A DNA stretch of 64,000 nt from Gordonia liuliyuniae (GCF_021739025.1 NZ_JAKKOT010000008.1:1-64000); one strand, 5' to 3'. Numbered from the stretch's first letter, positions 52,424 through 61,914 are shown. The notes: generated by a model not told the origin, from the sequence alone. Numbers and translations are program-made.

Positions 52424-53386
52424 ATGGCCGGCAACTCGCAACGCAAGGGAGCTGTCCGGAAGTCGGGCAGCAAGAAGGGGCAGACCACCGGTTCCGGTGG
52501 CCAGCGTCGCCGTGGACTCGAAGGCCGCGGTGCGACCCCGAAAGCCGAGGACCGCGTCTACCACGCGAAACACAAGAAGGCGAAGGTCGCGGCGAAGGCG
52601 TCGAGCGGGCGCCCGCGCAACACGCGCAAGTCGGACGATGGCGGACCCGAGTACGTGCTCGGCCGCAATCCGGTCGTCGAATGCCTCCGCGCAGACGTTC
52701 CGGCGACGGCGCTCTACGTGCAGCTCGGCGTCGAAGCCGACGATCGTGTACGCGAGGCCGTGCACACCGCGGGCGACCGCGGCATCTCGATCCTCGAAGT
52801 CGGCAGGGGCGAACTCGACCGGATGTCGCCGAACGGCCTGCACCAGGGCCTCGCGCTGCAGGTGCCCGAATACCGGTACGCGCACCCGGACGATCTGATG
52901 GCCGACGCGCGGGCGTCGTCGACGCAGCCGCTGCTCGTGGCTCTCGACAACATCACCGATCCGCGCAACCTGGGTGCGGTGATCCGCTCGGTGGCCGCCT
53001 TCGGCGGGCACGGGGTGTTGATCCCGCAGCGTCGCAGTGCTGGCGTGACGGCTGTCGCGTGGCGGACGAGTGCGGGCGCAGCCGCGCGGCTGCCCGTGGC
53101 TCAGGCGCCGAATCTGACGCGCACGCTGGTCGACTGGGCCAAGTCGGGGGCGCAGATCGTCGGGCTCGACGCGGGCGGTGACGTCAGCCTCGACGAGTAC
53201 GACGGCACCGGACCGGTGGTCGTCGTGGTCGGATCCGAAGGCAAGGGTCTGTCGCGGCTGGTCCGTGAGACCTGCGACTCGATCCTGTCAGTTCCGATGG
53301 CAGGCGACGTCGAGAGTCTCAACGCGTCGGTCGCCGCCGGGGTCGTGCTCGGCGAGTTCGCGCGGCAACGTCGTCTCAGCGCGTAG
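52424..53386 (+). CDS. TrmH-family RNA 2'-O-methyltransferase, Rv3579c-like
   Basis: A 320-residue SpoU/TrmH methyltransferase: basic, disordered N-terminus (residues 1-70, [17 protein letters not shown]), substrate-binding domain ([13 protein letters not shown]) and the knotted catalytic domain ([59 protein letters not shown]). It resembles RlmB, which methylates a 23S rRNA guanosine. The coding start is 3 bases after cysS. Confidence 0.92.
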   Translation: MAGNSQRKGAVRKSGSKKGQTTGSGGQRRRGLEGRGATPKAEDRVYHAKHKKAKVAAKASSGRPRNTRKSDDGGPEYVLGRNPVVECLRADVPATALYVQLGVEADDRVREAVHTAGDRGISILEVGRGELDRMSPNGLHQGLALQVPEYRYAHPDDLMADARASSTQPLLVALDNITDPRNLGAVIRSVAAFGGHGVLIPQRRSAGVTAVAWRTSAGAAARLPVAQAPNLTRTLVDWAKSGAQIVGLDAGGDVSLDEYDGTGPVVVVVGSEGKGLSRLVRETCDSILSVPMAGDVESLNASVAAGVVLGEFARQRRLSA

Positions 53387-53430
53387 GTCTCAGCGCGTAG
53401 GTCTCGGCCGCACCGGCGACGGCAGCACCG

Positions 53431-54819
53431 TCACGGCCATCCCTCGACGGCGGGCACGTCGCCGTCGTCGACGGCTCTCGCGAACTGCGCGTGGTCGGCG
53501 TCGTTCTGATCGGCGTACGCGAACGCGAACGCAGCAAACGATTCGCCTGCCTTCGGCGACGATCCGAGGTAGTCGTCGATGGCCTTCGGGTCGCCGCCGC
53601 GTGAGTGCGCGCGAGCCAGGACGTGTCCGCACGCGGTGGCGAACTGCGCCAGACGCGGCGCGATGATCTCCCCTTTGGGGATCACCTTGCCGTCGCGGAA
53701 CTGGCGGACGTAGAAGTCCATCGGCTGCTCGGCCTGTTCGTGGGCGGAGATCGACGTCCACCCGACGAACACGTCGGTGGCGCTCTGGATCAACCGCTGG
53801 CCGTGAATCACGCGTGATCCGTGGTTGTCGTACGGGCTCGGGTCGAGGAACTGCTCGTACACCGACGGCCCGGCCTGCTTCACCTGCAGGAAGATCGGGT
53901 CGCCGGTGCGGCGTTCCTCGCTGAGGGTCAGAAACACGCGCATGCCGACGCTGCCGACCCCCACTACCTGCTGGACTGCGTCGACCAGGTCGTACCGCGA
54001 CCACAACGACGAGATGTGGTCGGGGACGGACTCCTGGTACTGGCGGATGATCGATTCGAGCTCGCCGTGATGGTTCGCGAGGGCGTGCGTACGGTACGGC
54101 GGATCTTCGACGATCCGCCGCTCGCCGTCGACGACGTCGGTCAACTTCTGGTAGACGCCCCTGCTCGATCGTTTCGCGGCTCGTTTCTCGATGATCGCGT
54201 CGAGGCGGTGGTCGTCGTCGATCGCCGTGTAATCGACGAGCTGCCCGGCGTTGACGGAGTCGTACCAGATGTCGAGCTCGGGCCAGGTCGCATACTTCTT
54301 GATCTGTTCGCGGTACCCGGAGTATCCGGCGGCGACGGCGGTATGCGCGCTGTCGGCGACGCCGTTTGCTCTGGCCAGGACCACCAGGCTGGTCAAGAAT
54401 CGTTTGACGTCCCACTCGAAGGGGCCCTGCAGAGTCTCGTCGAAGTCGCGGAGGTCGAACGCGAGGTTGCGTTCCGGTGTGTTCCAGAGGCCGAAGTTGA
54501 GGACGTGCGCGTCGCCGCACAGCTGCACCATGATCCCGGTGTGCGCCGCAGACGCGAGATCGGCGGCCATCACCGCTGCCGCCCCGCGGTAGTAGGTCCA
54601 CCCGGTCGCGGCCATCCGGCCGTGCCGCAGGGGGAGGAGTCCCGCGTCGCGGATGGTGTTCTGCGCGAGGACGGTCGCGAGCGGGTCATGGCCGCGCTGT
54701 GCCGGATCCCAACGGCCGAGAGCGCGGCGCCCGACCGTCTTCCGTTGGGCCGCACCGTCGATCGTGACGATCTTGCCCGGTCTCGACGCGAAGGCGGTCT
54801 CGCCTTGCCACAGGTTCAT
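53431..54819 (-). CDS. DUF2252 family protein
   Basis: A 462-residue protein of the DUF2252 group, which is kinase-like in fold: VQLCGDAHVLNFGLWNTPERNLAFDLRDFDETLQGPFEWDVKRFLTSLV carries the conserved GDAHxxNFG and DFDE motifs that recall aminoglycoside-kinase active sites. The function is unknown. ATG 54819 is chosen; the frame extends to 54894 but that part looks non-coding. It is convergent with the TrmH gene and divergent from the PAP2 gene. Confidence 0.87.
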   Translation of the reverse strand: MNLWQGETAFASRPGKIVTIDGAAQRKTVGRRALGRWDPAQRGHDPLATVLAQNTIRDAGLLPLRHGRMAATGWTYYRGAAAVMAADLASAAHTGIMVQLCGDAHVLNFGLWNTPERNLAFDLRDFDETLQGPFEWDVKRFLTSLVVLARANGVADSAHTAVAAGYSGYREQIKKYATWPELDIWYDSVNAGQLVDYTAIDDDHRLDAIIEKRAAKRSSRGVYQKLTDVVDGERRIVEDPPYRTHALANHHGELESIIRQYQESVPDHISSLWSRYDLVDAVQQVVGVGSVGMRVFLTLSEERRTGDPIFLQVKQAGPSVYEQFLDPSPYDNHGSRVIHGQRLIQSATDVFVGWTSISAHEQAEQPMDFYVRQFRDGKVIPKGEIIAPRLAQFATACGHVLARAHSRGGDPKAIDDYLGSSPKAGESFAAFAFAYADQNDADHAQFARAVDDGDVPAVEGWP

Positions 54820-54958
54820 GCGACCATCATCTCGCGTCCGCGCGCACACCGGGCATCGATGAGGTGATCGCCGGTGAATCGACGAAGACGACACGGCCGA
54901 ATGACAATCACGTCACACGATTCTGGAAATTCAGCGTTTGTTCATTAACCTGTAAGCC

Positions 54959-56314
54959 GTGTTGCAAGAACTTCAGCCGGGGTTCTTCGATCGTGTGCGT
55001 CGCCTGACGTCGCGACGTGTCGAACTCGGTACGCGCGGATGGTCTCTCGTCGTGCTCGCGCTCGTCGCATTCGTCCTGGTCATCGAGATCGTCGCGCAGG
55101 TGTACGACATCCGGGGACCGGTCGATCTGCTGGCGCACGACTTCGTCGGTCGCCCGGGCATCGGTGAGATCAAGTTGGCGGGTCTGGTGCTCGCCCTCGT
55201 CTGCATGCCCGCTCGCCTGCGCTGGTGGATGCTCGGCGCGGTCGTCCTGCTCGAAGGCGTCTGGAATCTGCAGCGGGTGATCGTCGGGAACCCGGGGACC
55301 GTCGGCAACGGCATCCTGTTCGGGCTCGTCGGCACCGGTCTCTACGCGTTCTGGAAGCTGCACGGCTCGGAGAAGTCGGCGACGTTGAAGGCCGTCGGCC
55401 TCGGTCTGATGATGCCGATCATGGGTCGCGTCGGCGACGCCTGGCTGGTGTTATCGGCCAAAGCGAACCCGAAGGTCCTCGACGAGTACGTCGAGGTGGC
55501 CGACCGGGCGCTCGGCTCGCCGTCGTGGGTGCTGGGCCGGATCGTGACCGACAACGCGTTCCTGACCGAAGTGTTGAGCACGGTGTACGTCTTCCTGCCG
55601 GTCGGTGCGGCGGTCATCGCGTTCTTCCAACTGCGGAACGTCGCGCGCGATGGCTTCCCGCGGCATCACATCATCCGTACCTTCCTGCTGATCGGCATGA
55701 TCGGCCCGATCGTCTACTTCATCTTCCCGGTGGTCGGCCCGGCCTACGCGTTCGGGCACGAACACCCCGGTGCAGGCTGGGTCGACGTGTGGCCGTGGGT
55801 GACACCCGACATCACCGAGCCGGTCGCCAGGTTCTTTGACCAGGGCATCGCCCGGAACTGCATGCCGAGTCTGCACACGGCTTGGGCGACGTGCATCCTC
55901 TTGCACGGTCTGCGCGGATCGAGGGCGTCGAGGATCTTCGGCATCGTGTGGTTCGTCTGTACGATCGCCGCGACCCTCGGCTTCGGCTACCACTACGCGA
56001 TCGACATCCTCGCGGGCATCGTGTTCACGCTGACCATCGAGGCCGCGTTGACTCGCCCGGAGACCGGATGGACGCGCTTCCGGATGGGAGTCGTAGCGGC
56101 AGGCTTCGTCGTCTTCGCCGGGCTGCTCCTGCTGACGCGTCTGGCCGCAGTCCCGATGTCGACCGGCGGCGCCGGAGCGGCCGTACTGCTGCTGGCGCCC
56201 GTGGGAATGATCGCGATCGCCTTCCTGTTCGTCGAGAGACCGGAACTGCTGTCGGTCGGGCAACGCCCCGGCGGTCCGACGACGCCGTCATTGCGCCAGC
56301 GCTCGCAGGCGTGA
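54959..56314 (+). CDS. PAP2-superfamily membrane phosphatase/transferase (Aur1-like)
   Basis: A 451-residue membrane protein with about ten hydrophobic segments. The PAP2 catalytic motifs are split across the C-terminal half: GPIVYFIFPVVGPAYAF, CMPSLHTAWATC (with catalytic His) and GFGYHYAIDILAG (His-Asp). It is typical of the PAP2_3 group related to inositol phosphorylceramide synthase, so a role in transferring phospho-inositol or dephosphorylating lipid pyrophosphates is possible. GTG 54959 is the start. Confidence 0.82.
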   Translation: MLQELQPGFFDRVRRLTSRRVELGTRGWSLVVLALVAFVLVIEIVAQVYDIRGPVDLLAHDFVGRPGIGEIKLAGLVLALVCMPARLRWWMLGAVVLLEGVWNLQRVIVGNPGTVGNGILFGLVGTGLYAFWKLHGSEKSATLKAVGLGLMMPIMGRVGDAWLVLSAKANPKVLDEYVEVADRALGSPSWVLGRIVTDNAFLTEVLSTVYVFLPVGAAVIAFFQLRNVARDGFPRHHIIRTFLLIGMIGPIVYFIFPVVGPAYAFGHEHPGAGWVDVWPWVTPDITEPVARFFDQGIARNCMPSLHTAWATCILLHGLRGSRASRIFGIVWFVCTIAATLGFGYHYAIDILAGIVFTLTIEAALTRPETGWTRFRMGVVAAGFVVFAGLLLLTRLAAVPMSTGGAGAAVLLLAPVGMIAIAFLFVERPELLSVGQRPGGPTTPSLRQRSQA

Positions 56315-56414
56315 GGCGACGCTAAGCGGGCTTGAGCCGTCCTCAGCCCCCAGGTCCCGTAGGCGGCGAAGCCTGCGAGGACTCCGCGCGTGGACTGGGG
56401 GACGACGCGTGCGC

Positions 56415-57158
56415 TCATCGGGCGCGCACGTCGATCCCTGCGTCGGCCAGCGCATCGCGTACGGCGCGCGCATGAGCGAGGGCGCCTGGCGTGTCGCCGT
56501 GCAGGCACACCGACGTCGCGTGCACGTCGAGCCGGGTCCCGTCGACGGCGACGATGTGTCCGCTGCGGGCGAGTGTCACGACGCGGTCGGCGATCGTGGC
56601 GGAGTCGTGCAGGAGCGCACCCGGTTCGGTGCGCGGCACAAGCGTTCCTCGCGACGTGTAACCGCGGTCGGCGAACGCTTCAGTGATGACCGGGATGTCG
56701 GCGGCGATCGCGATACGCGCAACCGTGGAGCCGGGCAGACACATCAACGGCAGTCCGGTGTGGGCGACGGCGTCGACCACGGCGCGCGCCTGCTGTTCGT
56801 GACTCACGACGGTGTTGTAGAGCGCCCCGTGCGGCTTCACGTATTCGACTGCGCCACCGACGGATTCGGCGAGCGTCCGCAGCGCCCCCACCTGGTAGAG
56901 GACGTCGGCGAGCAGATCGTCCGGCGCGACGTCCATGAACCGTCGACCGAAGCCCGCCACGTCCGGGTAGGAGACCTGCGCCCCGATGCGGACATCCGAT
57001 GCGACGGCCGCCGCGCAGGCTTCGCGGAGCACGGTCGGTGTGCCCGCGTGGAAACCGCACGCGATGTTCGCGCTGCTGATGAGCGGCATCATCGCGGCGT
57101 CGTCCCCGACGCCCTCTCCGAGGTCGGCGTTGAGGTCGATGACGGAGTGCGAGCGCAT
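56415..57158 (-). CDS. pxpA: 5-oxoprolinase subunit A (LamB/YcsF family)
   Basis: A 247-residue PxpA: IDLNADLGEG, NIACGFHAG and the EYVKPHGALYN motif. With PxpB and PxpC it hydrolyses 5-oxoproline to glutamate using ATP. No pxpB or pxpC is visible nearby, so this copy stands alone. ATG 57158; it is divergent from the carboxylesterase gene. Confidence 0.9.
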   Translation of the reverse strand: MRSHSVIDLNADLGEGVGDDAAMMPLISSANIACGFHAGTPTVLREACAAAVASDVRIGAQVSYPDVAGFGRRFMDVAPDDLLADVLYQVGALRTLAESVGGAVEYVKPHGALYNTVVSHEQQARAVVDAVAHTGLPLMCLPGSTVARIAIAADIPVITEAFADRGYTSRGTLVPRTEPGALLHDSATIADRVVTLARSGHIVAVDGTRLDVHATSVCLHGDTPGALAHARAVRDALADAGIDVRAR

Positions 57159-57229
57159 CCTGTCAAGGGTAGTCTCGCCCGTTTCGAGGTCGGCGACGCC
57201 GGTTTCCGTGTCGCCTATAGTGTGGGCGC

Positions 57230-58783
57230 ATGGCAGTGATGGACACGACGGTGACGACCGCCGACGGCGCAGTTCAGGGATACCGCGGCCGCGGCGGGCG
57301 CAAGGGAACGATCGCGTGGAAGGGCATCCCGTTCGCGGCGCCGCCGGTCGGTCAGCGTCGATGGCGTGCCCCCGAACCCGTAATGCCGTGGCCAGGGGTC
57401 CTCGACTGTGAGGATTACGGGAACGCGCCCGTCCAGGACAAGCTGTTCACCGCCCGCGGCGCCGGCCGCTTCCAGCCGCGCCATGAGGACTGCCTGACGG
57501 TCAACGTGTTCACACCCGACTCGGTGTCGTCGACGCCGCGACCGGTGATGGTGTTCAACTACGGCGGCGCATACATCCTCGGCAGCACGTCGACCCCGAT
57601 CTACGACGGCGCATACCTCGCACGTTCGCGGGACGTGATCGTGGTGACCGTCAACTACCGTGTCGGTCCGCTCGGGTTCCTCGACCTGTCCGACTACTCG
57701 ACGCCGGAGCGGCGATTCGACTCGAACCTCGGTCTACGCGACATGGTGGCCGGACTCGAGTGGGTGCAACGGAACATCGCCGCGTTCGGCGGCGACCCCG
57801 GCCGGGTCACCGTATTCGGGGAGAGTGCGGGCGGGTCGGCGGCGCTCACCCTGCTGTCGACTCCTGCCGCAGCCGGACTGTTCGCCGGCGCGATCTCGCA
57901 GAGTCCGGCTCCGGACCTGGTGGTGGACAAAGACAACGCGCGGATCTTCGCCGACGAGTTCGTACGACTGCTCATCGACCCGACGCGTCGTGACGGAGCC
58001 GAACGCACCGATCCGCCGATGGATCCCGACGTCGTCGCGCGCGTCGTCGACGCCGCCAGTGGGATGGACCTCGTGCGCACCGGCAACAGACTGCTGGGTT
58101 TCGCGCGGGCCGCCGGACTGTCGGATCCGATGCCGTTCGCGCCGACCGTCGACGGCGACTACCTGCCGCAGCGGCCGAACGACGCAGCGCGCGACGGCAA
58201 TACGCACCAGGTGCCGTTGATGATCGGGCACAACAAGGACGAGGGGGAGTTGTTCGCACGGTTCTGGAACATCCTGCCCGACGGTTCACAGGCGTTGGTC
58301 GGCGTCGACGACCCCGAGATCCGCACCGAACTGGAACTGCTCTACCCGGGCACACGAGACCATGTGCGCCTGTCCGCCGACGCGACGTTCTGGATTCCGA
58401 CCCAGATGTTCGCCGGATACCACAGCGTGCACGCGCCGACCTACGTCTACCGCTACGACTATGCGCCGACCGTGTTGAACGCGACGGGGATCGGCGCGAC
58501 CCATGCGACCGAACTGTTCGCCGTGTTCGGCATCTACCGTGACCCGATCGGTGCGGGGCTCGCCGCCGCGGGCAGTTGGGGCTCGACCAAGCGGATCACC
58601 GCGACGATGCAGTCGCATTGGAGTTGGTTCGCCCGCAAGGGGGTGCCGTCGCCGAGCTGGCCGCGCTACACGGTCGAGGACCGCCGCGTGATGATTCTCG
58701 ACGATCCGTCGCATGTCGCCGTCGATCCCGACGGTGCGCGGCGTCGCGCGTGGGAGCGCGTGCATCTGGCGGTCAGCGGGTGA
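57230..58783 (+). CDS. Type B carboxylesterase
   Basis: A 517-residue carboxylesterase/lipase: N-terminal GKGTIAWKGIPFAAPPVG-like region, PVMVFNYGGAYILGS (oxyanion hole), nucleophile Ser199 in GESAGG, and a C-terminal His in GATHATEL. It hydrolyses unknown carboxylic esters. No signal peptide is seen. Its TGA overlaps the GTG of the following lipoprotein gene (GTGA). Confidence 0.9.
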   Translation: MAVMDTTVTTADGAVQGYRGRGGRKGTIAWKGIPFAAPPVGQRRWRAPEPVMPWPGVLDCEDYGNAPVQDKLFTARGAGRFQPRHEDCLTVNVFTPDSVSSTPRPVMVFNYGGAYILGSTSTPIYDGAYLARSRDVIVVTVNYRVGPLGFLDLSDYSTPERRFDSNLGLRDMVAGLEWVQRNIAAFGGDPGRVTVFGESAGGSAALTLLSTPAAAGLFAGAISQSPAPDLVVDKDNARIFADEFVRLLIDPTRRDGAERTDPPMDPDVVARVVDAASGMDLVRTGNRLLGFARAAGLSDPMPFAPTVDGDYLPQRPNDAARDGNTHQVPLMIGHNKDEGELFARFWNILPDGSQALVGVDDPEIRTELELLYPGTRDHVRLSADATFWIPTQMFAGYHSVHAPTYVYRYDYAPTVLNATGIGATHATELFAVFGIYRDPIGAGLAAAGSWGSTKRITATMQSHWSWFARKGVPSPSWPRYTVEDRRVMILDDPSHVAVDPDGARRRAWERVHLAVSG

Positions 58784-59289
58784 CTCGTCGGCGACCGGCG
58801 CTGCTCGTATCGGTGTGTGCGGCGATACTGCTGGTCGGCGCGTGCAGTTCCGGCGTCGACATCGCCGAACCGACGATCTCGACAACTCTGCCGCAGACCG
58901 CCTCGGAGGAGAGTTCCCAGACTCCGACATCCCAGACTCCGACATCCCAGAAGTCAACATCCCAGACTCCGACGCTGCCGCCGCCCTACATCGAGGGTGC
59001 GGACTGGGTGGACACCGAAGTCGGGCCGAGCTTGCAGGTCCGGCCGACTCGCAACGGACGGGACGTCTCGGGCGGCACCGCGGGCGACGAAGCGTGGGGC
59101 GAGGTCCTCGCGCTGCATCCGGACGCCGACAGGCCGGGCATGCGTGCTCAGTTCGACTGCCATTGGACGTTCGCGCGCCTAGTCGACCCGGAGAAGACGA
59201 GTTGGAACCTCGAACCGCGGCGGCCAGTCGTCAGCGAGTCGGAGATGATCTCGACGCGGTGCAACCCGGGTTTTCCGGAAGAGAAGTAG
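58780..59289 (+). CDS. Small lipoprotein, DUF2599-like
   Basis: A 169-residue lipoprotein: signal peptide and lipobox LVGAC with Cys22, a Thr/Ser/Gln linker made of QTPTS repeats, and a C-terminal domain (WVDTEVGPSLQVRPTRNGRD...EAWGEVLALHP...MRAQFDCHWTFARL...SWNLEPRRPVVSESEMISTRCNPGF) with two cysteines that resembles DUF2599. GTG 58780 overlaps the esterase stop, so the two are coupled. The function is unknown. Confidence 0.8.
   Translation: MTRRRPALLVSVCAAILLVGACSSGVDIAEPTISTTLPQTASEESSQTPTSQTPTSQKSTSQTPTLPPPYIEGADWVDTEVGPSLQVRPTRNGRDVSGGTAGDEAWGEVLALHPDADRPGMRAQFDCHWTFARLVDPEKTSWNLEPRRPVVSESEMISTRCNPGFPEEK
58918..58974 (+). repeat. 15-bp tandem repeats in the lipoprotein linker
   Basis: Units begin at 58918, 58933, 58948 and 58963 (CAGACTCCGACATCC; the third is diverged), encoding QTPTS repeats. 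Confidence 0.75.
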
Positions 59290-59295
59290 CGCTGA

Positions 59296-60150
59296 TCAGT
59301 CCCGGCGTCGCGTCCCGACGAGTCGACAGATCACGTAAACGGCGAACGAGATGGTCGTGACTGCGACCGACACCGGGAGTTCGGGTGCGAGTGACAGGAT
59401 GAGGCCGCCGACCGCTGCCAGTTCGGCGAACACCACTGACAGCATCAGCACCTTGGTCGGGTCAGCCGTCAGCCGCGCGGCCGCCGCGGCCGGGGTGATC
59501 AGCAGGCTCATCACGAGTAGCGCTCCGATGATCTGCACACCCTGTGCCGCCGCGAGACCGACGAGGATCGCGAAGACCACTGACAGGAATCGGGTGGGGA
59601 CTCCAGCCGTCTCGGCGACTCTGGGGTCGAGGCTGGCGAACAGCAGCGGCCGGTAGATGATCGCGTAGACGACGAGAACGACGGCTGCGGTGACGCCGAC
59701 GGCGATCAGACCGTCCGTGCCGACACTGACCACCTGGCCGGTCAGCAGGGCGAACCCCTGCCCGACGCGACCGTGCAGCGACAGGAACAAGACGCCGAGG
59801 CCGAGCCCGAACGCCATGACGACGCCGATCACCGAATCGCGTTCGCGTGCGCGCTGACCGAGCAGACCGAAGACGGCGGCCGCGAGGACCGCGCCGATCA
59901 CGCCGCCGATGTTCACCCCGACCCCGGCGAGGAGCGCGGCGGCCGCACCGGTGAACGAGAGTTCGGCTGCGCCGTGCACCGCGAAGCTCATCTGGCGCGC
60001 GACGATCATCGGCCCCAGGACGCCGCCGATGAGACCGAGGAGGGCTATCGCAAGCAGCGACTGCTGCACGAACGTGTACGACAGCAGGTGGCCGGTCTCC
60101 GAGAACTGGAAGAACTGCCCCATGTTCGCTGCCAGGGGCGTCGAGGTCAC
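59296..60150 (-). CDS. znuB: ZnuB, zinc ABC transporter permease
   Basis: A 284-residue ABC-3 family permease with about eight membrane segments (YTFVQQSLLAIALLGLIGGVLGPMIVARQMSFAVHGAAELSFTGAA; LLITPAAAAARLTADPTKVLMLSV). It forms the membrane channel for zinc import with ZnuC and ZnuA. GTG 60150 overlaps the znuC stop (GTGA). The frame is open further upstream but overlaps znuC entirely. Confidence 0.92.
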   Translation of the reverse strand: MTSTPLAANMGQFFQFSETGHLLSYTFVQQSLLAIALLGLIGGVLGPMIVARQMSFAVHGAAELSFTGAAAALLAGVGVNIGGVIGAVLAAAVFGLLGQRARERDSVIGVVMAFGLGLGVLFLSLHGRVGQGFALLTGQVVSVGTDGLIAVGVTAAVVLVVYAIIYRPLLFASLDPRVAETAGVPTRFLSVVFAILVGLAAAQGVQIIGALLVMSLLITPAAAAARLTADPTKVLMLSVVFAELAAVGGLILSLAPELPVSVAVTTISFAVYVICRLVGTRRRD

Positions 60151-60941
60151 GAAGCCGCCTCGTCGGCGTAGCCGTGCTCGACGCAGTGGTGGGAGTCCTC
60201 GCCGCCCACCACGACCAGTCGCCCGCCGATGCGGACCACTTCGATCGGGCTGCCGTACAGATCGGACAGGGCCGCCGAGTTCATCACCTCGTCGACGGTC
60301 CCGATCCGGAATCTGCCGTCGGCGAGGTAGAGCACGCGGTCGACGAACGGCAGCACGGGGTTCAATTCGTGCGTGACGAACAGGACGGCGGTGCGCGCGC
60401 GTCGCCGTCGGGCGTCGAGAAGGTCCACGACCACCTGCTGACTGGTCAGGTCGAGGCTCGCGAGCGGCTCGTCGCACAACAGGATCGACGGGTCGCGCGT
60501 CAACGCCTGCGCGATCCGGAGGCGTTGCTGTTCGCCGCCCGACAGCAAGCCGACGGCGGTGTTCGCGTATCGGGTCGCGTCGACTTCGGCGAGCGCCGCG
60601 TCGACTCGGGTGCGGCGTGAGCGCAGGCCACGCAGGCCCATGCCCCAGGATCCGCCGTCAGCGCCGAAACCGACGAGGTCGCGGCCGCGCAGCATCATCG
60701 TGTCGGAGTCGTCTGCGTGCTGCTGCGGGATGTAGCCGATGCGTCCGTTCGCCGTCACGTCACCTTCGGTGAGCGCAACCTGTCCGAGGACCGAGCGGAG
60801 CAACGTCGTCTTCCCAGAACCGTTCGGGCCGAGCACGGCGATGAACTCGCCGGGTGCGACATCCAGATCCAAGTCACGCCACAGGGTCCGAGTGTCGAAC
60901 GACAGCCCGGACCCGGTGAAGCGCAGTACGGCCTCACTCAC
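60147..60941 (-). CDS. znuC: ZnuC, zinc ABC transporter ATPase
   Basis: A 264-residue ABC ATPase: Walker A GPNGSGKTT, Q-loop IPQQ, signature LLSGGEQQRLRIAQAL, Walker B ILLCDEP and the H-loop HEL. The C-terminus carries a His/Cys-rich segment (DSHHCVEHGYADE) that may bind metal. The GTG start overlaps the znuA stop (GTGA). Confidence 0.93.
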   Translation of the reverse strand: MSEAVLRFTGSGLSFDTRTLWRDLDLDVAPGEFIAVLGPNGSGKTTLLRSVLGQVALTEGDVTANGRIGYIPQQHADDSDTMMLRGRDLVGFGADGGSWGMGLRGLRSRRTRVDAALAEVDATRYANTAVGLLSGGEQQRLRIAQALTRDPSILLCDEPLASLDLTSQQVVVDLLDARRRRARTAVLFVTHELNPVLPFVDRVLYLADGRFRIGTVDEVMNSAALSDLYGSPIEVVRIGGRLVVVGGEDSHHCVEHGYADEAAS

Positions 60942-61864
60942 GCGTTCAGCGCCTTCTCCAGTTGTGCGATCTGTGCCGACTGCCAGGCCACGTAGCTGTC
61001 GGCGCCTTCGGGCAGCGACTCGGTGACCTCGACGACCGGCACGCCGGACGACTTCGCAGTGGCCAGCACCGATTCGGTCGCCGGGTCGACCGACTGCACG
61101 TTGTAGAGCAGGGCCGAGACCTGGTGAGCCCGCAACAGATCGTCGAAGGCGGCTCGGTCGGCGGCTGACGGTGACTGGCCCTCTTCGACAGCCGCCGTGA
61201 ATCCGGCGGGTGCGACATCGGTGATCCCGGCCTCGCTCAGCAGGGTCGTCGCGAGCGGCTCGGTCGCCGCGACCTCCGTGTTCGGGTGGTCGGAACCGAG
61301 CTTGGTCATCCGGGCGCGCAGCTGGTCGATCTCGGTACGGAACGCCTTGGCATTCGCGCGGTACTCGTCGGCGTGAGCCGGGGCCACCTCGGCGAGCGCG
61401 TCTGCGATGTCGTCGGCGGTGTCGGCGACGACGGGCAGCGTGTAGAACGCGTGCTCGGTGGCATCGTGGTCGTGACCCTCATGGTCCCCGTCCTCGTGTT
61501 CGTGCTCGTCGTCGAGGGCGCTGACCTGGTGGCCTTCGGCGTCGGCGGCGATGCGCTCCATGTAGGCGTCGTAGTGGCCGCCGTTCATCACGATCACGTT
61601 CGCGTCGAGAACGCGCGCGGCGTCGGCGTTGGTCGGCTCGAACTCGTGGGGATCGCCGTTGGGGGTGTCGAAGAGCGCGGAGACGTCGGCGTTGTCGCCT
61701 GCGACCGCGTCGGCGACCGACGCCCACACGCTGGTCGACGCCACCACAACGGGATGGTCGGTGTCCTGCGGTCCGGAATCGTCACCGCAGGCGGCGAGGC
61801 CTGCGGTCAGGACTGCGGCCGACGCGAGGGCGGCGGCCAGGCGGAAACGACGTGCAGAAGGCAT
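60938..61864 (-). CDS. znuA: ZnuA, zinc-binding lipoprotein
   Basis: A 308-residue cluster-9 solute-binding protein: signal peptide with lipobox LAAC (Cys26), ligand histidine in NGGHYDAYM, and the acidic His-rich loop from EHEHEDGDHEGHDHD that marks zinc-type proteins. It captures zinc outside the membrane. It is first in znuA-znuC-znuB. A Zur-like box lies upstream. Confidence 0.94.
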   Translation of the reverse strand: MPSARRFRLAAALASAAVLTAGLAACGDDSGPQDTDHPVVVASTSVWASVADAVAGDNADVSALFDTPNGDPHEFEPTNADAARVLDANVIVMNGGHYDAYMERIAADAEGHQVSALDDEHEHEDGDHEGHDHDATEHAFYTLPVVADTADDIADALAEVAPAHADEYRANAKAFRTEIDQLRARMTKLGSDHPNTEVAATEPLATTLLSEAGITDVAPAGFTAAVEEGQSPSAADRAAFDDLLRAHQVSALLYNVQSVDPATESVLATAKSSGVPVVEVTESLPEGADSYVAWQSAQIAQLEKALNA

Positions 61865-61895
61865 GCGGTGAGGGCTCCGGATTCAAGGCTGAAAT

Positions 61896-61914
61896 GTAAT
61901 GACAATCGTTACCG
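61896..61914. promoter_or_regulatory. Zur-like box upstream of znuACB
   Basis: GTAATGACAATCGTTAC (61896-61912) is an imperfect palindrome; the inner TGACAATCGTTACCG is close to the TGAAAATCGTTTTCA-type Zur box seen at the alternative ribosomal operons here. It lies 31 bases before the znuA ATG. Confidence 0.65.

Noticed and set aside
53390-54601. 403-codon arginine-rich frame inside the DUF2252 gene
   Set aside because: It is a same-strand alternative frame with low-complexity RRR runs; the DUF2252 frame has the conserved motifs.
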